From NCBI GenBank assembly GCA_964562985.1, contig CAZLWE010000027.1, forward strand, positions 1 through 41,281: a DNA stretch of 41,281 nt, given 5' to 3'. The position numbers and the translations under genes were made by a program. Positions within the stretch are counted from its first letter, which is position 1, and every line of letters starts with the position of its first letter. The notes under the pieces are model-generated. The model searched no databases. It saw only the letters and a list, made by a program, of their open reading frames with translations, and was not told where the DNA came from. Below are positions 23,478 to 32,439 of the stretch, one piece after another. Source of the stretch: SHLQ01 sp964562985. Lineage in GTDB: Bacteria > Actinomycetota > Acidimicrobiia > Acidimicrobiales > SHLQ01.

Positions 23478-25283
23478 CTACAGCACCTGGCCGTCCTCGA
23501 AGGTCGCAGCAATGACATCCGCGTACTTTTCGTTGACGACGTTTCGCTTCACCTTGAACGTCGGGGTGAGTTCGCCCGTTTCCGACGAGAAGTCTCGGGG
23601 CAGCACGGCAAAGTTCCGTACGTGCTCGACACGCGCCATGGCTGGGTTGATGTCCTTCTCGATCGCCTCGCTGATGTGCTGTCGTATCCGCGGGTCCTCG
23701 TGAAGATCCTCGGGATCGAGCAAATGCTCGTCGGCAAATCGAGCCGCCGCTTCAGGCTCGAGGGTGAGCAACGCGACGAGGAATCGCTGTCCATCGCCAC
23801 ACACGACCGCGCTGCTGACGATGTCGATTCCCATCAGGGCTTCTTCGATGTTCTGCGGGGCAATGTTCTTTCCGCCAGAGGTGATGATGATGTCTTTCTT
23901 GCGGCCGATGATCGATAGGTAGCCCTCGGAGTCGAGGACACCCAGATCGCCCGAGTGCAGCCATCCGTCGACGACGGTCTCGGCGGTCGCCTCCGGGTTC
24001 TTGGAATATCCGGCGAACACATTCTTGCCCCGCAGCAGAACTTCGCCGTCGTCGGCAATCTGTACTTCGACACCTGGAATGGCTGGTCCGACCGTGCCGT
24101 GTTTATTGGCTCCTGGCAGGTTGGTCGACGTCGGGCCGCTGCCTTCGGACTGACCGTAGAGTTCGTTGATTGGCATGCCGATCGACGTGAGGAATTCGAT
24201 CGTTGATGTCTGAATCGGCGCAGCGCCCGACACGTATACCCGGCAACGGTCGAATCCGACCGCTGCAAGGATCTTGGACAAGATCACCTTGTGGGACGCT
24301 TGGTACTTGGCGTTCAGAAACCCCGAGGGCGTCCTGCCTGCGTTGAGTTCTGCGTGGTATTCAAGCGACGTCGCCATCGCTCCGGCGGCGAGCTTGGCCT
24401 TGGCCCCTTCTGCTTCGGCGAGCTTACCCTTGATGCCGGCCTCGAAGCGCTCCCACACCCGCGGCACACCGAAGAACGTCGTTGGACGGACCTCTTTGAG
24501 GAACTCCGCTACCTGTAGACCGTCGTGACAAAAGAAGACCTGGGTGCCGAAGATGAGCGGCATCAGAATCGACGCCATTTGCTCAGCGATGTGTGAGAGC
24601 GGTAGATAGCTCAACGACACGTCGGTGCTGTTGAGGTCGACCGTGCCACCCATGACCGCACCGGTCCATTCGAGGTTCTCGTGTGTCAACATCACGGCCT
24701 TGGGCGGACCGGTTGTGCCGGACGTGTAGATGAAGTCGGCCACCTGGTCCGCGGTCAACGCTGCGAGGGCAGCGTCGATACGTTCGGGATCGATCTCTTC
24801 GCCAAGAGCGAGGAAGTCGTCCCACGAAACAACGCGCCCGTCGGAGGCTGCGTCGAATTCGGGCGTCGATTCACCGAGGTACACAACTGTGCGCAGCGTC
24901 GGAGTGGTGGGCCACGCCTCGATCACACGGTCGAGCTGTTCGGGCTTTTCCACCAGCACCACCGGCGCCTCGGAGTGGTTGAGCACATAGCCGATCTCTT
25001 CGGAGGAACAGGTGGAGTAAATACCTGCGCTAATGCCGCCGACCCGCATCGCTCCCAGCGCGGAGAGGACCCACTCGGGACGGTTCGCACTCAGGTTGGC
25101 TACGACATCACCTTTGCCGATTCCAGATGCGAGCAGCGCCTTCGCGAAGTCCCGCGTTTGCTGGTTGTAGTTACGCCATGAAGTCGAGCGCCAAACGCCA
25201 GCCAACTTGTCGTGAATCGCTGGCTCATGCGGGCGTTGCGCCGCATGTCGCTCGAGGTGATGGAGGATGGTGGTTTCGCCCAT
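23478..25283 (-). CDS. long-chain fatty acyl-CoA synthetase (AMP-forming)
   Basis: This 601-residue AMP-binding enzyme activates fatty acids to acyl-CoA through an acyl-adenylate. The P-loop-like motif is DFIYTSGTTGPPKAVMLTHE; INELYGQSEGSGPTSTNLPG and GWLHSGDLGVLDSEGYLSII with GRKKDIIITSGGKNIAPQNI follow. Its length and the NIAPQNIE motif fit the FadD15/Acsl-like long-chain group. GGGAG lies about 9 bases before the ATG. It has no operon partner here, but acyl-CoA dehydrogenase and thioesterase genes lie in the neighbourhood. Confidence 0.94.
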   Translation of the reverse strand: MGETTILHHLERHAAQRPHEPAIHDKLAGVWRSTSWRNYNQQTRDFAKALLASGIGKGDVVANLSANRPEWVLSALGAMRVGGISAGIYSTCSSEEIGYVLNHSEAPVVLVEKPEQLDRVIEAWPTTPTLRTVVYLGESTPEFDAASDGRVVSWDDFLALGEEIDPERIDAALAALTADQVADFIYTSGTTGPPKAVMLTHENLEWTGAVMGGTVDLNSTDVSLSYLPLSHIAEQMASILMPLIFGTQVFFCHDGLQVAEFLKEVRPTTFFGVPRVWERFEAGIKGKLAEAEGAKAKLAAGAMATSLEYHAELNAGRTPSGFLNAKYQASHKVILSKILAAVGFDRCRVYVSGAAPIQTSTIEFLTSIGMPINELYGQSEGSGPTSTNLPGANKHGTVGPAIPGVEVQIADDGEVLLRGKNVFAGYSKNPEATAETVVDGWLHSGDLGVLDSEGYLSIIGRKKDIIITSGGKNIAPQNIEEALMGIDIVSSAVVCGDGQRFLVALLTLEPEAAARFADEHLLDPEDLHEDPRIRQHISEAIEKDINPAMARVEHVRNFAVLPRDFSSETGELTPTFKVKRNVVNEKYADVIAATFEDGQVL

Positions 25284-25366
25284 TGGTGGAGACTCCCGAT
25301 GTTCGCGTGGGAACCAACACCATAACGCACGTCACCGACCCGATTGGCCGCCGCTAGAAGAGTTGA

Positions 25367-26587
25367 TCAGAGCTTTTGTTGGTAGCTGGCCAGGAACTTC
25401 TCCAGCCGACCAATCGCTCGCGTCAGGTCTCGCACAGTGGGCAGGAAGACGATTCGGAAGTGGTCGGGCTTTGGCATGTGGAACCCGCTTCCCTGCACCA
25501 TCAACACGTGTTCGCTTCGCAGAAAGTCGAGAATGAACTGCTCGTCGTCGACAATGCCGAAGCGTTCGGTATCGATCTTTGGGAACAGGTAGAGCGCACC
25601 GTCGGGCTTCACGCAGCTCAGGCCGTCGATGTTGTTGATCATCTCGTAGGCGACTTGGCGCTGCTCGTAGAGGCGACCGCCGGGGGTCGTGAACTCGGCG
25701 ATCGATTGGTAGCCGCCGAGCGATGACTGAATGGCATGTTGGGCTGGCACGTTGGCGCACAGGCGCATCGATGCGAGAAGCCGGAGCGCCTCCATGTAGG
25801 GCTGCGCGCGTTCTTTGGCTCCGCTCACGGTCATCCAACCACTTCGGAAACCAGCGACTCGATAGGTCTTCGAAAGCCCGTTCATCGTGAGGAACAGCAC
25901 ATCGTCTGCGAGCGACGCGATCGATATGTGTTCGGCGTCGTCGTAGATGATCTTGTCGTAGATCTCGTCTGCCATCACCACAAGATCGTGTCGTCGGGCG
26001 ACTTTGACGATCTCACCCAGGCACTCGCGTGAGTACACGGCTCCGGTCGGGTTGTTCGGGTTGATAACGACGATCGCTTTGGTGTTCTCCGTGACCTTGG
26101 CCTCGATATCGGCGATATCGGGGAACCAGTCATCCTCATCACAGCGGTAGTGCACAGGAGTCCCACCAGCCAGGTTCGTACCAGCGGTCCACAACGGATA
26201 GTCGGGTGCGGGGATAAGCACCTCGTCGCCGGGATCCAACAACCCCTGCAAGGACATGACGAGCAGCTCGGAGACTCCGTTGCCGATCCAAATATCGTCG
26301 ATCTCGACGCCTTTGACGCCCTTGCGCTGGTTGTATTGCATGACCGCCTTGCGAGCGGAGTACAACCCCTGCGACTCGCAGTAACCCTGCGCCGTCGGAA
26401 GGTTCCGGATCATGTCGACGAGCACCTCTTCGGGTGCTTCGAACCCGAAAGGCGCCGGGTTACCGATGTTGAGCTTCATCAAGCGGTGGCCTTCGTGTTC
26501 GAGGCGGGTCGCCTCATCGAGCACCGGTCCACGGATCGCGTAACGCAGGTCGTCGAGCTTCGATGCTCGGCTAATTATCTCGGCCAT
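25367..26587 (-). CDS. pyridoxal phosphate-dependent aminotransferase (AlaA-like, class I/II)
   Basis: The protein has 406 residues and fold type I aminotransferase motifs: LNIGNPAPFGFEAPEEVL, GVSELLVMSLQGLLDPGDEV, VVINPNNPTGAVYS and the PLP lysine region MNGLSKTYRVAGFRSGWM. The C-terminus has GSGFHMPKPDHFRIVFLP. The N-terminal pattern and length match the AlaA/AlaC glutamate-pyruvate aminotransferase group, which makes alanine. The substrate remains an inference. It diverges from the alpha/beta hydrolase gene. Confidence 0.92.
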   Translation of the reverse strand: MAEIISRASKLDDLRYAIRGPVLDEATRLEHEGHRLMKLNIGNPAPFGFEAPEEVLVDMIRNLPTAQGYCESQGLYSARKAVMQYNQRKGVKGVEIDDIWIGNGVSELLVMSLQGLLDPGDEVLIPAPDYPLWTAGTNLAGGTPVHYRCDEDDWFPDIADIEAKVTENTKAIVVINPNNPTGAVYSRECLGEIVKVARRHDLVVMADEIYDKIIYDDAEHISIASLADDVLFLTMNGLSKTYRVAGFRSGWMTVSGAKERAQPYMEALRLLASMRLCANVPAQHAIQSSLGGYQSIAEFTTPGGRLYEQRQVAYEMINNIDGLSCVKPDGALYLFPKIDTERFGIVDDEQFILDFLRSEHVLMVQGSGFHMPKPDHFRIVFLPTVRDLTRAIGRLEKFLASYQQKL

Positions 26588-26649
26588 GGCATTAACGCTA
26601 GAGGCTTCGATGCCCGGTTGTGGGCCGTCATCTGCCTACCCTGGCCGTC

Positions 26650-27435
26650 ATGGATGAGACAGTACGCACGCCGGACCGCCCAGAGACCGAAGCGATCCAC
26701 TTCGTGGGTGGTAACGGCGCAGAACTCGTAGGAATCCTCCACCGCCCCGTCAAACGGGCTCGGGGATCTGTGCTGATGGCACATTGCTTCACCTGTTCCA
26801 AAGACATCCATACGATGACCCGACTCGCCAAAGCGCTCACCGACGCTGGCTTCGCCGCATTCCGGTTTGACTTCACCGGCTTGGGAGAGAGCGAAGGCGA
26901 CTTCGCGAAGAAGACGCTCTCGGGCAACGTTTCCGATGTGGCACGTGCCGCCACCACATTGGTGGAGATGGGATTTGGCCCTTGCGGACTCATCGGGCAC
27001 TCCCTCGGCGGTGCTGCTGCGCTGCTCGCCGCCGGCAAGCTCAAGACCGTCCGCTCGGTGGTGACGATCTCCGCGCCCAGCGATGCGACCCATGTAAAGC
27101 ACCTTCTCGACGGGACCGAGGACGACTTCGCCGACGTCGGTCGGGCCAATGTGTCGATCGGTGGCCGCACGTTCGAGCTAGAGGTCGGTTTTCTCCACGA
27201 CCTCGAGACCCACGATGTTCTCGAGGCGGTACGAGATCTCGACCGGCCCTACATGGTGGTCCATGCCGACGACGACACCGTCGTGTCTGTCGCCGAGGGC
27301 GAGCGCCTCCATGAAGCGGCACCCAAACTGAAAGAGTTCGCTCGCTACCCCACCGGCGGACACCTCTTCGGCGGCCGTGAGGCCGCCGATCGCCTCGCGG
27401 AGGACGTCACCGCCTGGTTCGACAAGACGCTGTGA
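26650..27435 (+). CDS. alpha/beta hydrolase of the hydrolase-OsmC type, without the OsmC domain
   Basis: The 261-residue hydrolase has the nucleophile elbow GHSLGG (LIGHSLGGAAALLAAGKL), an acid region HADDDTVV and a late His (PTGGHLF). AHCFTCSKDIHTMTRLAKAL and FRFDFTGLGESEGDFAKKTL are specific to the hydrolase half of bifunctional hydrolase/OsmC proteins. Here the frame ends after the hydrolase fold, and no OsmC sequence follows, because a convergent gene begins 2 bases later. The ATG at 26650 is preferred over an upstream GTG at 26620, since family similarity begins soon after it. The substrate is unknown. Confidence 0.88.
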   Translation: MDETVRTPDRPETEAIHFVGGNGAELVGILHRPVKRARGSVLMAHCFTCSKDIHTMTRLAKALTDAGFAAFRFDFTGLGESEGDFAKKTLSGNVSDVARAATTLVEMGFGPCGLIGHSLGGAAALLAAGKLKTVRSVVTISAPSDATHVKHLLDGTEDDFADVGRANVSIGGRTFELEVGFLHDLETHDVLEAVRDLDRPYMVVHADDDTVVSVAEGERLHEAAPKLKEFARYPTGGHLFGGREAADRLAEDVTAWFDKTL

Positions 27436-27437
27436 TC

Positions 27438-28460
27438 TCACGAGAGCGGATACGGCGACTGCAGCCACGCTGGCCGCTCGCTCAACTCGATCTCGCGAAC
27501 CCACTTCACCCAGTTGAATCCGCGGCGATTCGGGGCGACAAGACGAACCGGCGCACCATGACCAAGCCGTAGTGGCTCGCCGCCGTATCCGGTGGCGAGA
27601 AACAGGTCGTCCAGATACTCGATCGGGAACAGACGTGAATAGCCCGTTACCGAGCGCACCCGAACACTGCGGGCTGTGTCGTTTCGTTCGATCAGTTCGC
27701 TCAGCGGCACGGCGTCCCAGTCCTGCACCGAGAACCACCCGCCGGTGCAGTCGATTCGTGCCTGGATGGTACGAGCGTTTGGGATCAGGTCGTCGAGAAC
27801 ACTGACGGTGACTCCGCCGATGCGAAGTGGCCACAGAGGCACAGAAACCCCGGTTGGTATCTGATCGTTGAACCAGCTGACCTCGGGCATGTTGGCCGGT
27901 TCGAACGAGGCGGTTTCGATGGATCCAGTGCCCTCGCGGTCGGCTCCTTTGACCCCGGTTGCGTCAAGGACGACCTCTTGGGTAACGAGCGCAACCGACG
28001 CCAACACCCCACCGACACCGGTGGTGATGAGACCGCGTCGGTTGAGGTCGATGGGTTTGGGTCGTACCGGTCTGGTCCAGATGTGCCACGCCAACACCGG
28101 GATCGCGAGAATGCCGAGGAAGAGGTGGTACCACAGGGGCGTTCCGAATCCGGTGCCGAAGAACACGCCCGTGCTGTGGAGGATGCCGGCGGCGATGGCA
28201 CCAACCACGATGGCCCCGAATGCCGCCGAAGCGAACCGAGTGCGTGACTTGCGTTTAAAGCCTGTCCGGGCCGAACCGCGAACTTTAAACGGGGCAACCG
28301 CCACGACGAAGAGCCCGAGGATCGCGTGGATCACTGTCACCACTCTCGCCGAGGACAACGGCACGAGCCAGGAGATCAGGCCGGTGGCAATTACCGACAC
28401 CATAGCTACTTCGAGAACCAAGTTCGTCTGACGGGCGGTCAGGAAGATGCGGCGGGCCAT
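27438..28460 (-). CDS. membrane-anchored molybdopterin (sulfite oxidase-type) protein
   Basis: From the ATG at 28460 the protein has 340 residues; an in-frame TTG at 28484 adds eight. About four or five membrane helices fill the first 160 residues, including a segment with His residues (LWYHLFLGILAIPVLAWHIW) that could bind haem. The C-terminal half is a sulfite oxidase-type Moco domain. RIDCTGGWFSVQDWDAVPL holds the Cys that ligates molybdenum (about residue 238), and RLVAPNRRGFNWVKWVREIE closes it. No dimerisation domain follows. It is predicted to be an oxidoreductase on the outer face, linked to the quinone pool. It converges with the hydrolase gene. Confidence 0.85.
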   Translation of the reverse strand: MARRIFLTARQTNLVLEVAMVSVIATGLISWLVPLSSARVVTVIHAILGLFVVAVAPFKVRGSARTGFKRKSRTRFASAAFGAIVVGAIAAGILHSTGVFFGTGFGTPLWYHLFLGILAIPVLAWHIWTRPVRPKPIDLNRRGLITTGVGGVLASVALVTQEVVLDATGVKGADREGTGSIETASFEPANMPEVSWFNDQIPTGVSVPLWPLRIGGVTVSVLDDLIPNARTIQARIDCTGGWFSVQDWDAVPLSELIERNDTARSVRVRSVTGYSRLFPIEYLDDLFLATGYGGEPLRLGHGAPVRLVAPNRRGFNWVKWVREIELSERPAWLQSPYPLS

Positions 28461-28487
28461 AGAAGGAAAACCGTAGGCGCTCAAACA

Positions 28488-29282
28488 CTATTTCGTCTGG
28501 AAGCTTTGCTTCATCGCCCGGTCGGCCGCGTAGAGCGCTTCTGCGGCGTCCTTGTCGAGCCAGCTTTCCGGTTTCGGTTCGCGGTCATAGTGGCCGAACC
28601 GATCCTCACCGCGTAACAACGTGGCGGAGTGCGCAGCACCGTGCTGCAGGTTGTGTGGTGCGACGTACTGCACGTTTAGCCCGATACGGCGATCCGCGCT
28701 GACGTTGGGGGTCGATCGATGCACGGTCCATCCGTGATGAAACGACGCTTCACCAGGAGCGAGCGCGCAGTGCACGCCGTTGGAATCGTCGACGTCGGTG
28801 ATGTGCTGGCCCAACAGCAAGATGTTGTCGTCATCGGACTGCTCATCGTGTTCGACCAGCCCACCCTTGTGCGAGCCCGGGATCATCGTCATGCACCCCG
28901 ACTCCGGCGTCGCTGGCGACAGCGCAAGCCACATCGAAATCTGCGCATCGTCGTCGTCAAGACCCCAGTACGTCAGGTCTTGATGCCAGGTGATGTGTGC
29001 CGTCGTCCCCGGCTCCTTGATGATGTAGTTGGTGTTGTAGAGCAAGATGTCGGGACCGATCGCGCGCTCGACGAAGTCGAGCACGGTCGGGTGGGTGGCT
29101 AGGGCGTAGGCCGATGCCATCACCGTGTGGATCTTGTTTATGTAGTGCAACGGACCGAGTTCGGCCTCGGCCTTCTCGAGAGTGGAGCGGTGAACAGCGG
29201 CGTCTGCGGTGTCGAGCACCGTGAACTGGGATACAAATCCCTGCTCCTGGTACGTCGAGTGCACCTGGTCGATATCGGCCAT
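28488..29282 (-). CDS. phytanoyl-CoA dioxygenase (PhyH) family protein
   Basis: This 264-residue Fe(II)/2-oxoglutarate dioxygenase carries the metal triad in HITWHQDLTYWGLDD (HxD) and HHGWTVHRSTPNVS (distal His), then a 2-oxoglutarate Arg in RRIGLNVQYV. IPGSHKGGL is also typical of the PhyH group. It would hydroxylate a small molecule or acyl chain. The ATG at 29282 is used in preference to an upstream TTG. It lies 27 bases upstream of the sulfite oxidase-type gene on the same strand and diverges from the thioesterase gene. The substrate cannot be told. Confidence 0.9.
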   Translation of the reverse strand: MADIDQVHSTYQEQGFVSQFTVLDTADAAVHRSTLEKAEAELGPLHYINKIHTVMASAYALATHPTVLDFVERAIGPDILLYNTNYIIKEPGTTAHITWHQDLTYWGLDDDDAQISMWLALSPATPESGCMTMIPGSHKGGLVEHDEQSDDDNILLLGQHITDVDDSNGVHCALAPGEASFHHGWTVHRSTPNVSADRRIGLNVQYVAPHNLQHGAAHSATLLRGEDRFGHYDREPKPESWLDKDAAEALYAADRAMKQSFQTK

Positions 29283-29342
29283 TACCAATACTGAGCGTCC
29301 GTCCAGCTACGCGTCAACATGTGCAGGCCCTACGCTCACGGG

Positions 29343-30206
29343 ATGAACCTTGACCAAGCCGATGTCGATGCCATTGTCGAAAGCGTCGACCTCGAACTCC
29401 TCGACCGAAACCTTTATCGAGGTCACCCGGTCTACTGGGAGCGAGGCAGGCTTTTCGGCGGCCTGGTCGCAGCACAAGCGCTTTCTGCCGCGTACCAAAC
29501 GATCGACGGCATCAGCGTCCACTCACTGCACAGCTACTTTCTTCGCCCCGGCGACCCGGAGATACCGGTTATCTACGACGTCGACCCCATTCGTGACGGG
29601 CGAAGTTTCGCAACCCGGCGGGTGGTCGCCCGCCAACGAGGCGAGGCGATCTACAACCTGTCAGCCTCGTTTCACAAAGTCGAGGACGGCTTCGAGCATC
29701 AGGCGGAGATGCCATCTGTGGCCCCGCCAGAGGATTCACCAGGCCCCGAAGACTTCGGTCTCTCGCCTCGCGACTACATCCCACGCTTTTGGCAGCCCAA
29801 GGGCGTGCCGGTGGAGTTTCGCCATTTCCATGCGCCGAGCGACTGGCAGCCTGGCATCAGTGAACGTCGGATCTGGATCCGAATGAACGGAACGCTGCCC
29901 GACGACCCGGTCGTCCATCGCCTTGCGCTGACCTACCTGAGCGACCTTTCGCTCTTGAGCACGGCCGTACGGATGCACGTCCCCTCGTTCGAGAACATCA
30001 TGGCGGCGAGCTTGGACCATTCGATCTGGTTCCATCGCGAGTTCCGCGCCGACGAGTGGCTGCTCTATTCGACCTCGTCGCCGTCGGCGAACGGCGCCCG
30101 AGGATTCAACCTTGGACAGTTCTTTCGAGCCGACGGCACGCTCGTGGCGTCAACGGCACAAGAAGGCCTCATGCGTGATCTGACCCGACCGAAACCGACG
30201 GCGTAA
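29343..30206 (+). CDS. tesB: acyl-CoA thioesterase II (TesB type)
   Basis: The 287-residue double hot-dog thioesterase hydrolyses acyl-CoA to free acid and CoA. Typical stretches are GRLFGGLVAAQALSAAYQTI, VHSLHSYFLRPGD, DGRSFATRRVVARQRGEAIY and the C-terminal ASLDHSIWFHREFRADEWLL with TAQEGLMR. The ATG at 29343 matches the usual N-terminus. A 140-base gap follows before the flavoprotein operon. Confidence 0.94.
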   Translation: MNLDQADVDAIVESVDLELLDRNLYRGHPVYWERGRLFGGLVAAQALSAAYQTIDGISVHSLHSYFLRPGDPEIPVIYDVDPIRDGRSFATRRVVARQRGEAIYNLSASFHKVEDGFEHQAEMPSVAPPEDSPGPEDFGLSPRDYIPRFWQPKGVPVEFRHFHAPSDWQPGISERRIWIRMNGTLPDDPVVHRLALTYLSDLSLLSTAVRMHVPSFENIMAASLDHSIWFHREFRADEWLLYSTSSPSANGARGFNLGQFFRADGTLVASTAQEGLMRDLTRPKPTA

Positions 30207-30346
30207 GCCCAACGGAAACCTCGGCGGTTCATCGATCAAATGCGGACTGCCTCTTGTCATAGATGGACAGTTTGTGCCCGTTTGCACGGTGATCGTCCAA
30301 TGAGGCTCCTAGATGCCCGGGGTCGTCGGCTATAACCCATTGGGAC

Positions 30347-31636
30347 ATGAAGATTGCGATCATCGGTTCAGGCATCTCGGGACTCGCATGTGCACACGTG
30401 CTCGGCCCGCATCATGAGGTAAGCCTGTTCGAGGCGCGGGACCGCCTCGGAGGCCATTCGAACACCGTCATGGTCGACGACCCTGTCGCTGGCGAGGTCG
30501 GTATCGACACCGGCTTCATCGTGCACAACGATCGCAACTACCCGAACATTCAACGGCTGTTCGATGAACTCGGCGTAGAACCCGTAGACACCGAAATGAG
30601 CTTCGGAGTAGCCGACGAAGCGTCAGGTTTCTTCTACCGAGCCACCAACCTCGACACGATCTTTGCCGACCGCAGCAATCTGAAGAACCCCACGACCTAC
30701 AAGATGCTCGCTGACATCTTTCGGTTCTACCGTCATGCACGCACCTACCTGGACAGAGGCGACCCCACTCGAACCCTCGGCGACTTCTTGTCCGAGCATC
30801 GCTACGGCTCCACCTTTGTGGATCTTCATCTGATCCCGATGGGAGCATCGATCTGGTCTGCCGACCCAGCCACCTTCGCCGACTTCCCGGCCGTCGCGCT
30901 CTTTCGGTTCCTCGACAACCACGGATTGCTCGGCCTTGGCGCCCGCCCACAGTGGAAAGCGCTGGTCGGCGGAAGCCGAACCTACGTCGATCGAATCGCC
31001 GCCCGCTTCGATGGGGAGATTTGCCTTTCGACACCGGTGCGATCCATTGAACGGTCCGATGATTCGGTGACGATTCGCACCGAGCGCGACGTTGGGCGCT
31101 TCGATTCGGTCATCCTGGCCTGCCACAGCGACCAAGCGCTCGCCATGTTGGCCGACCCGACCCCTGCCGAGAAAGACATCCTCGGAGCGATCCGCTATCA
31201 ATCGAATACCGCGACGCTGCACACCGATACCTCCGTGCTTCCTCCCACCGAAGCCGCCTGGGCGGCGTGGAACTACTACCGCCGTAGCGACGGTAAAGAC
31301 GCAGGCTCCGCGGTGCTGACCTACGACATGAACCAGCTGATGCGAATCGACACGCAGATGCGGTATCTGGTGAGCCTGAACGAACCACGGATCGATCCAG
31401 CTCACGTGCTGTATGAGGCCAGCTACTCCCACCCGGTCTTTGACCGAGCAGCGATGTTCGCGCAACTGCGTGCTGGCGAGATCAGCGGCGTCAATCGCAC
31501 CCACTTTGCTGGCGCGTACTGGAGCTATGGGTTCCACGAAGACGGCATGGCGTCTGGTTTGCGGGTGTGCCGCGAGCTCGGAACGCCATGGGCGTTGGAA
31601 GCGACGGATCTCTCCGCCGAGGCGGTGTTGACCTAA
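30347..31636 (+). CDS. FAD-dependent oxidoreductase, amine-oxidase-like (COG2907 type)
   Basis: This 429-residue flavoprotein begins with the FAD-binding motif IAIIGSGISGLACAHVLGPH and EVSLFEARDRLGGHSNTV. FDSVILACHSDQALAMLADP and the C-terminal GAYWSYGFHEDGMASGLRVC fit the COG2907 predicted NAD/FAD-binding group, distantly related to amine oxidases and phytoene desaturases. The stop overlaps the DUF1365 ATG by one base. Together with DUF1365 and a cyclopropane-synthase-like gene it forms a conserved trio thought to modify membrane acyl chains, possibly by desaturation, oxidation or reduction of a methylated chain. The upstream gap contains GGAAACC at 30217, which could be part of an ECF-type promoter. 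Confidence 0.88.
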   Translation: MKIAIIGSGISGLACAHVLGPHHEVSLFEARDRLGGHSNTVMVDDPVAGEVGIDTGFIVHNDRNYPNIQRLFDELGVEPVDTEMSFGVADEASGFFYRATNLDTIFADRSNLKNPTTYKMLADIFRFYRHARTYLDRGDPTRTLGDFLSEHRYGSTFVDLHLIPMGASIWSADPATFADFPAVALFRFLDNHGLLGLGARPQWKALVGGSRTYVDRIAARFDGEICLSTPVRSIERSDDSVTIRTERDVGRFDSVILACHSDQALAMLADPTPAEKDILGAIRYQSNTATLHTDTSVLPPTEAAWAAWNYYRRSDGKDAGSAVLTYDMNQLMRIDTQMRYLVSLNEPRIDPAHVLYEASYSHPVFDRAAMFAQLRAGEISGVNRTHFAGAYWSYGFHEDGMASGLRVCRELGTPWALEATDLSAEAVLT

Positions 31637-32439
31637 TGCGGGCGGGCGAGGCGGCGCTTTGTAACGGCCAGGTGTGGCATCGACGGAACCGTCCGGCGGT
31701 CAATGAGTTCACCTATGGCGCCAGCCATATTTGGATCGACCCCAACCATCCTGAAGCCCTCACGTCGCTCAGTCCGCTTTGGTCGACCAATCGCCTCGGT
31801 CCGGTACAGATCCGCCGGGCCGACTACGGAGCCGAGCCCACCGGGAACATCAACGAGCAACTCCGAGATCTCGTGGAACCTGTCCTGGGCTATCGCCCAG
31901 CGGGTGCGGTTCGCATGTTGTCGCAGGCACGGCGCTGGGGCTGGCTCTTCAATCCCATCACGGTGTTCGTGTTGTGGGACGAGAATCCTGATGTGCCCGT
32001 GGCGGCAATCGCCGAAGTAACGAACACTCCTTGGAAAGAACGTCGACAGTATCCGTTGCCACTCGTCCCGACTCCGTCCGTCGGCCCCGGCGCCAGCGCC
32101 TTTCACGTCGACTTCGACAAGGACTTACACGTCTCGCCGTTTCTCGAGATGGACTTTCGCTATCGGCTCACGTTGGAATCTCGCGACGATGAACTGAGCC
32201 TGCGAATCGACGTGAATGATGTCGACAGCGGGCAACCCATTGTTGAAACAGCCCTCGTCGTGGAGCGCACGACACCAACCTCGGCGACGCTGAACCGGTC
32301 CGCGTTCGTTGATGCGTTGCGGACCCGCCAAGTCTCCGCTGGCATTCACGCCCAGGCACTCAAAATCGCCCGTAAGGGCATCCCGTTCGTCACCCACCCT
32401 AAGAAGAAGACCCGCACTCTGGAGGACTCACCGACATGA
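31636..32439 (+). CDS. DUF1365 family protein (COG3496)
   Basis: The protein has 267 residues and DUF1365 signatures: ALCNGQVWHRRNRPAVNEFT near the N-terminus, RMLSQARRWGWLFNPITVFV, AEVTNTPWKERRQYPL, and KDLHVSPFLEMDFRYRLTLE. The biochemical role is not established as far as I know. It is almost always found beside a COG2907 flavoprotein and a CFA-type methyltransferase, as here. The start overlaps the previous stop by one base and its stop overlaps the next ATG by four, so the three proteins are translationally coupled. Confidence 0.9.
   Translation: MRAGEAALCNGQVWHRRNRPAVNEFTYGASHIWIDPNHPEALTSLSPLWSTNRLGPVQIRRADYGAEPTGNINEQLRDLVEPVLGYRPAGAVRMLSQARRWGWLFNPITVFVLWDENPDVPVAAIAEVTNTPWKERRQYPLPLVPTPSVGPGASAFHVDFDKDLHVSPFLEMDFRYRLTLESRDDELSLRIDVNDVDSGQPIVETALVVERTTPTSATLNRSAFVDALRTRQVSAGIHAQALKIARKGIPFVTHPKKKTRTLEDSPT

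Noticed and set aside
30207..30346. ECF-type promoter with GGAAACC at 30217 for the fatty-acid operon
   Set aside because: The -35-like box is present, but no convincing -10 element at the right spacing could be fixed, so it is only mentioned with the flavoprotein.
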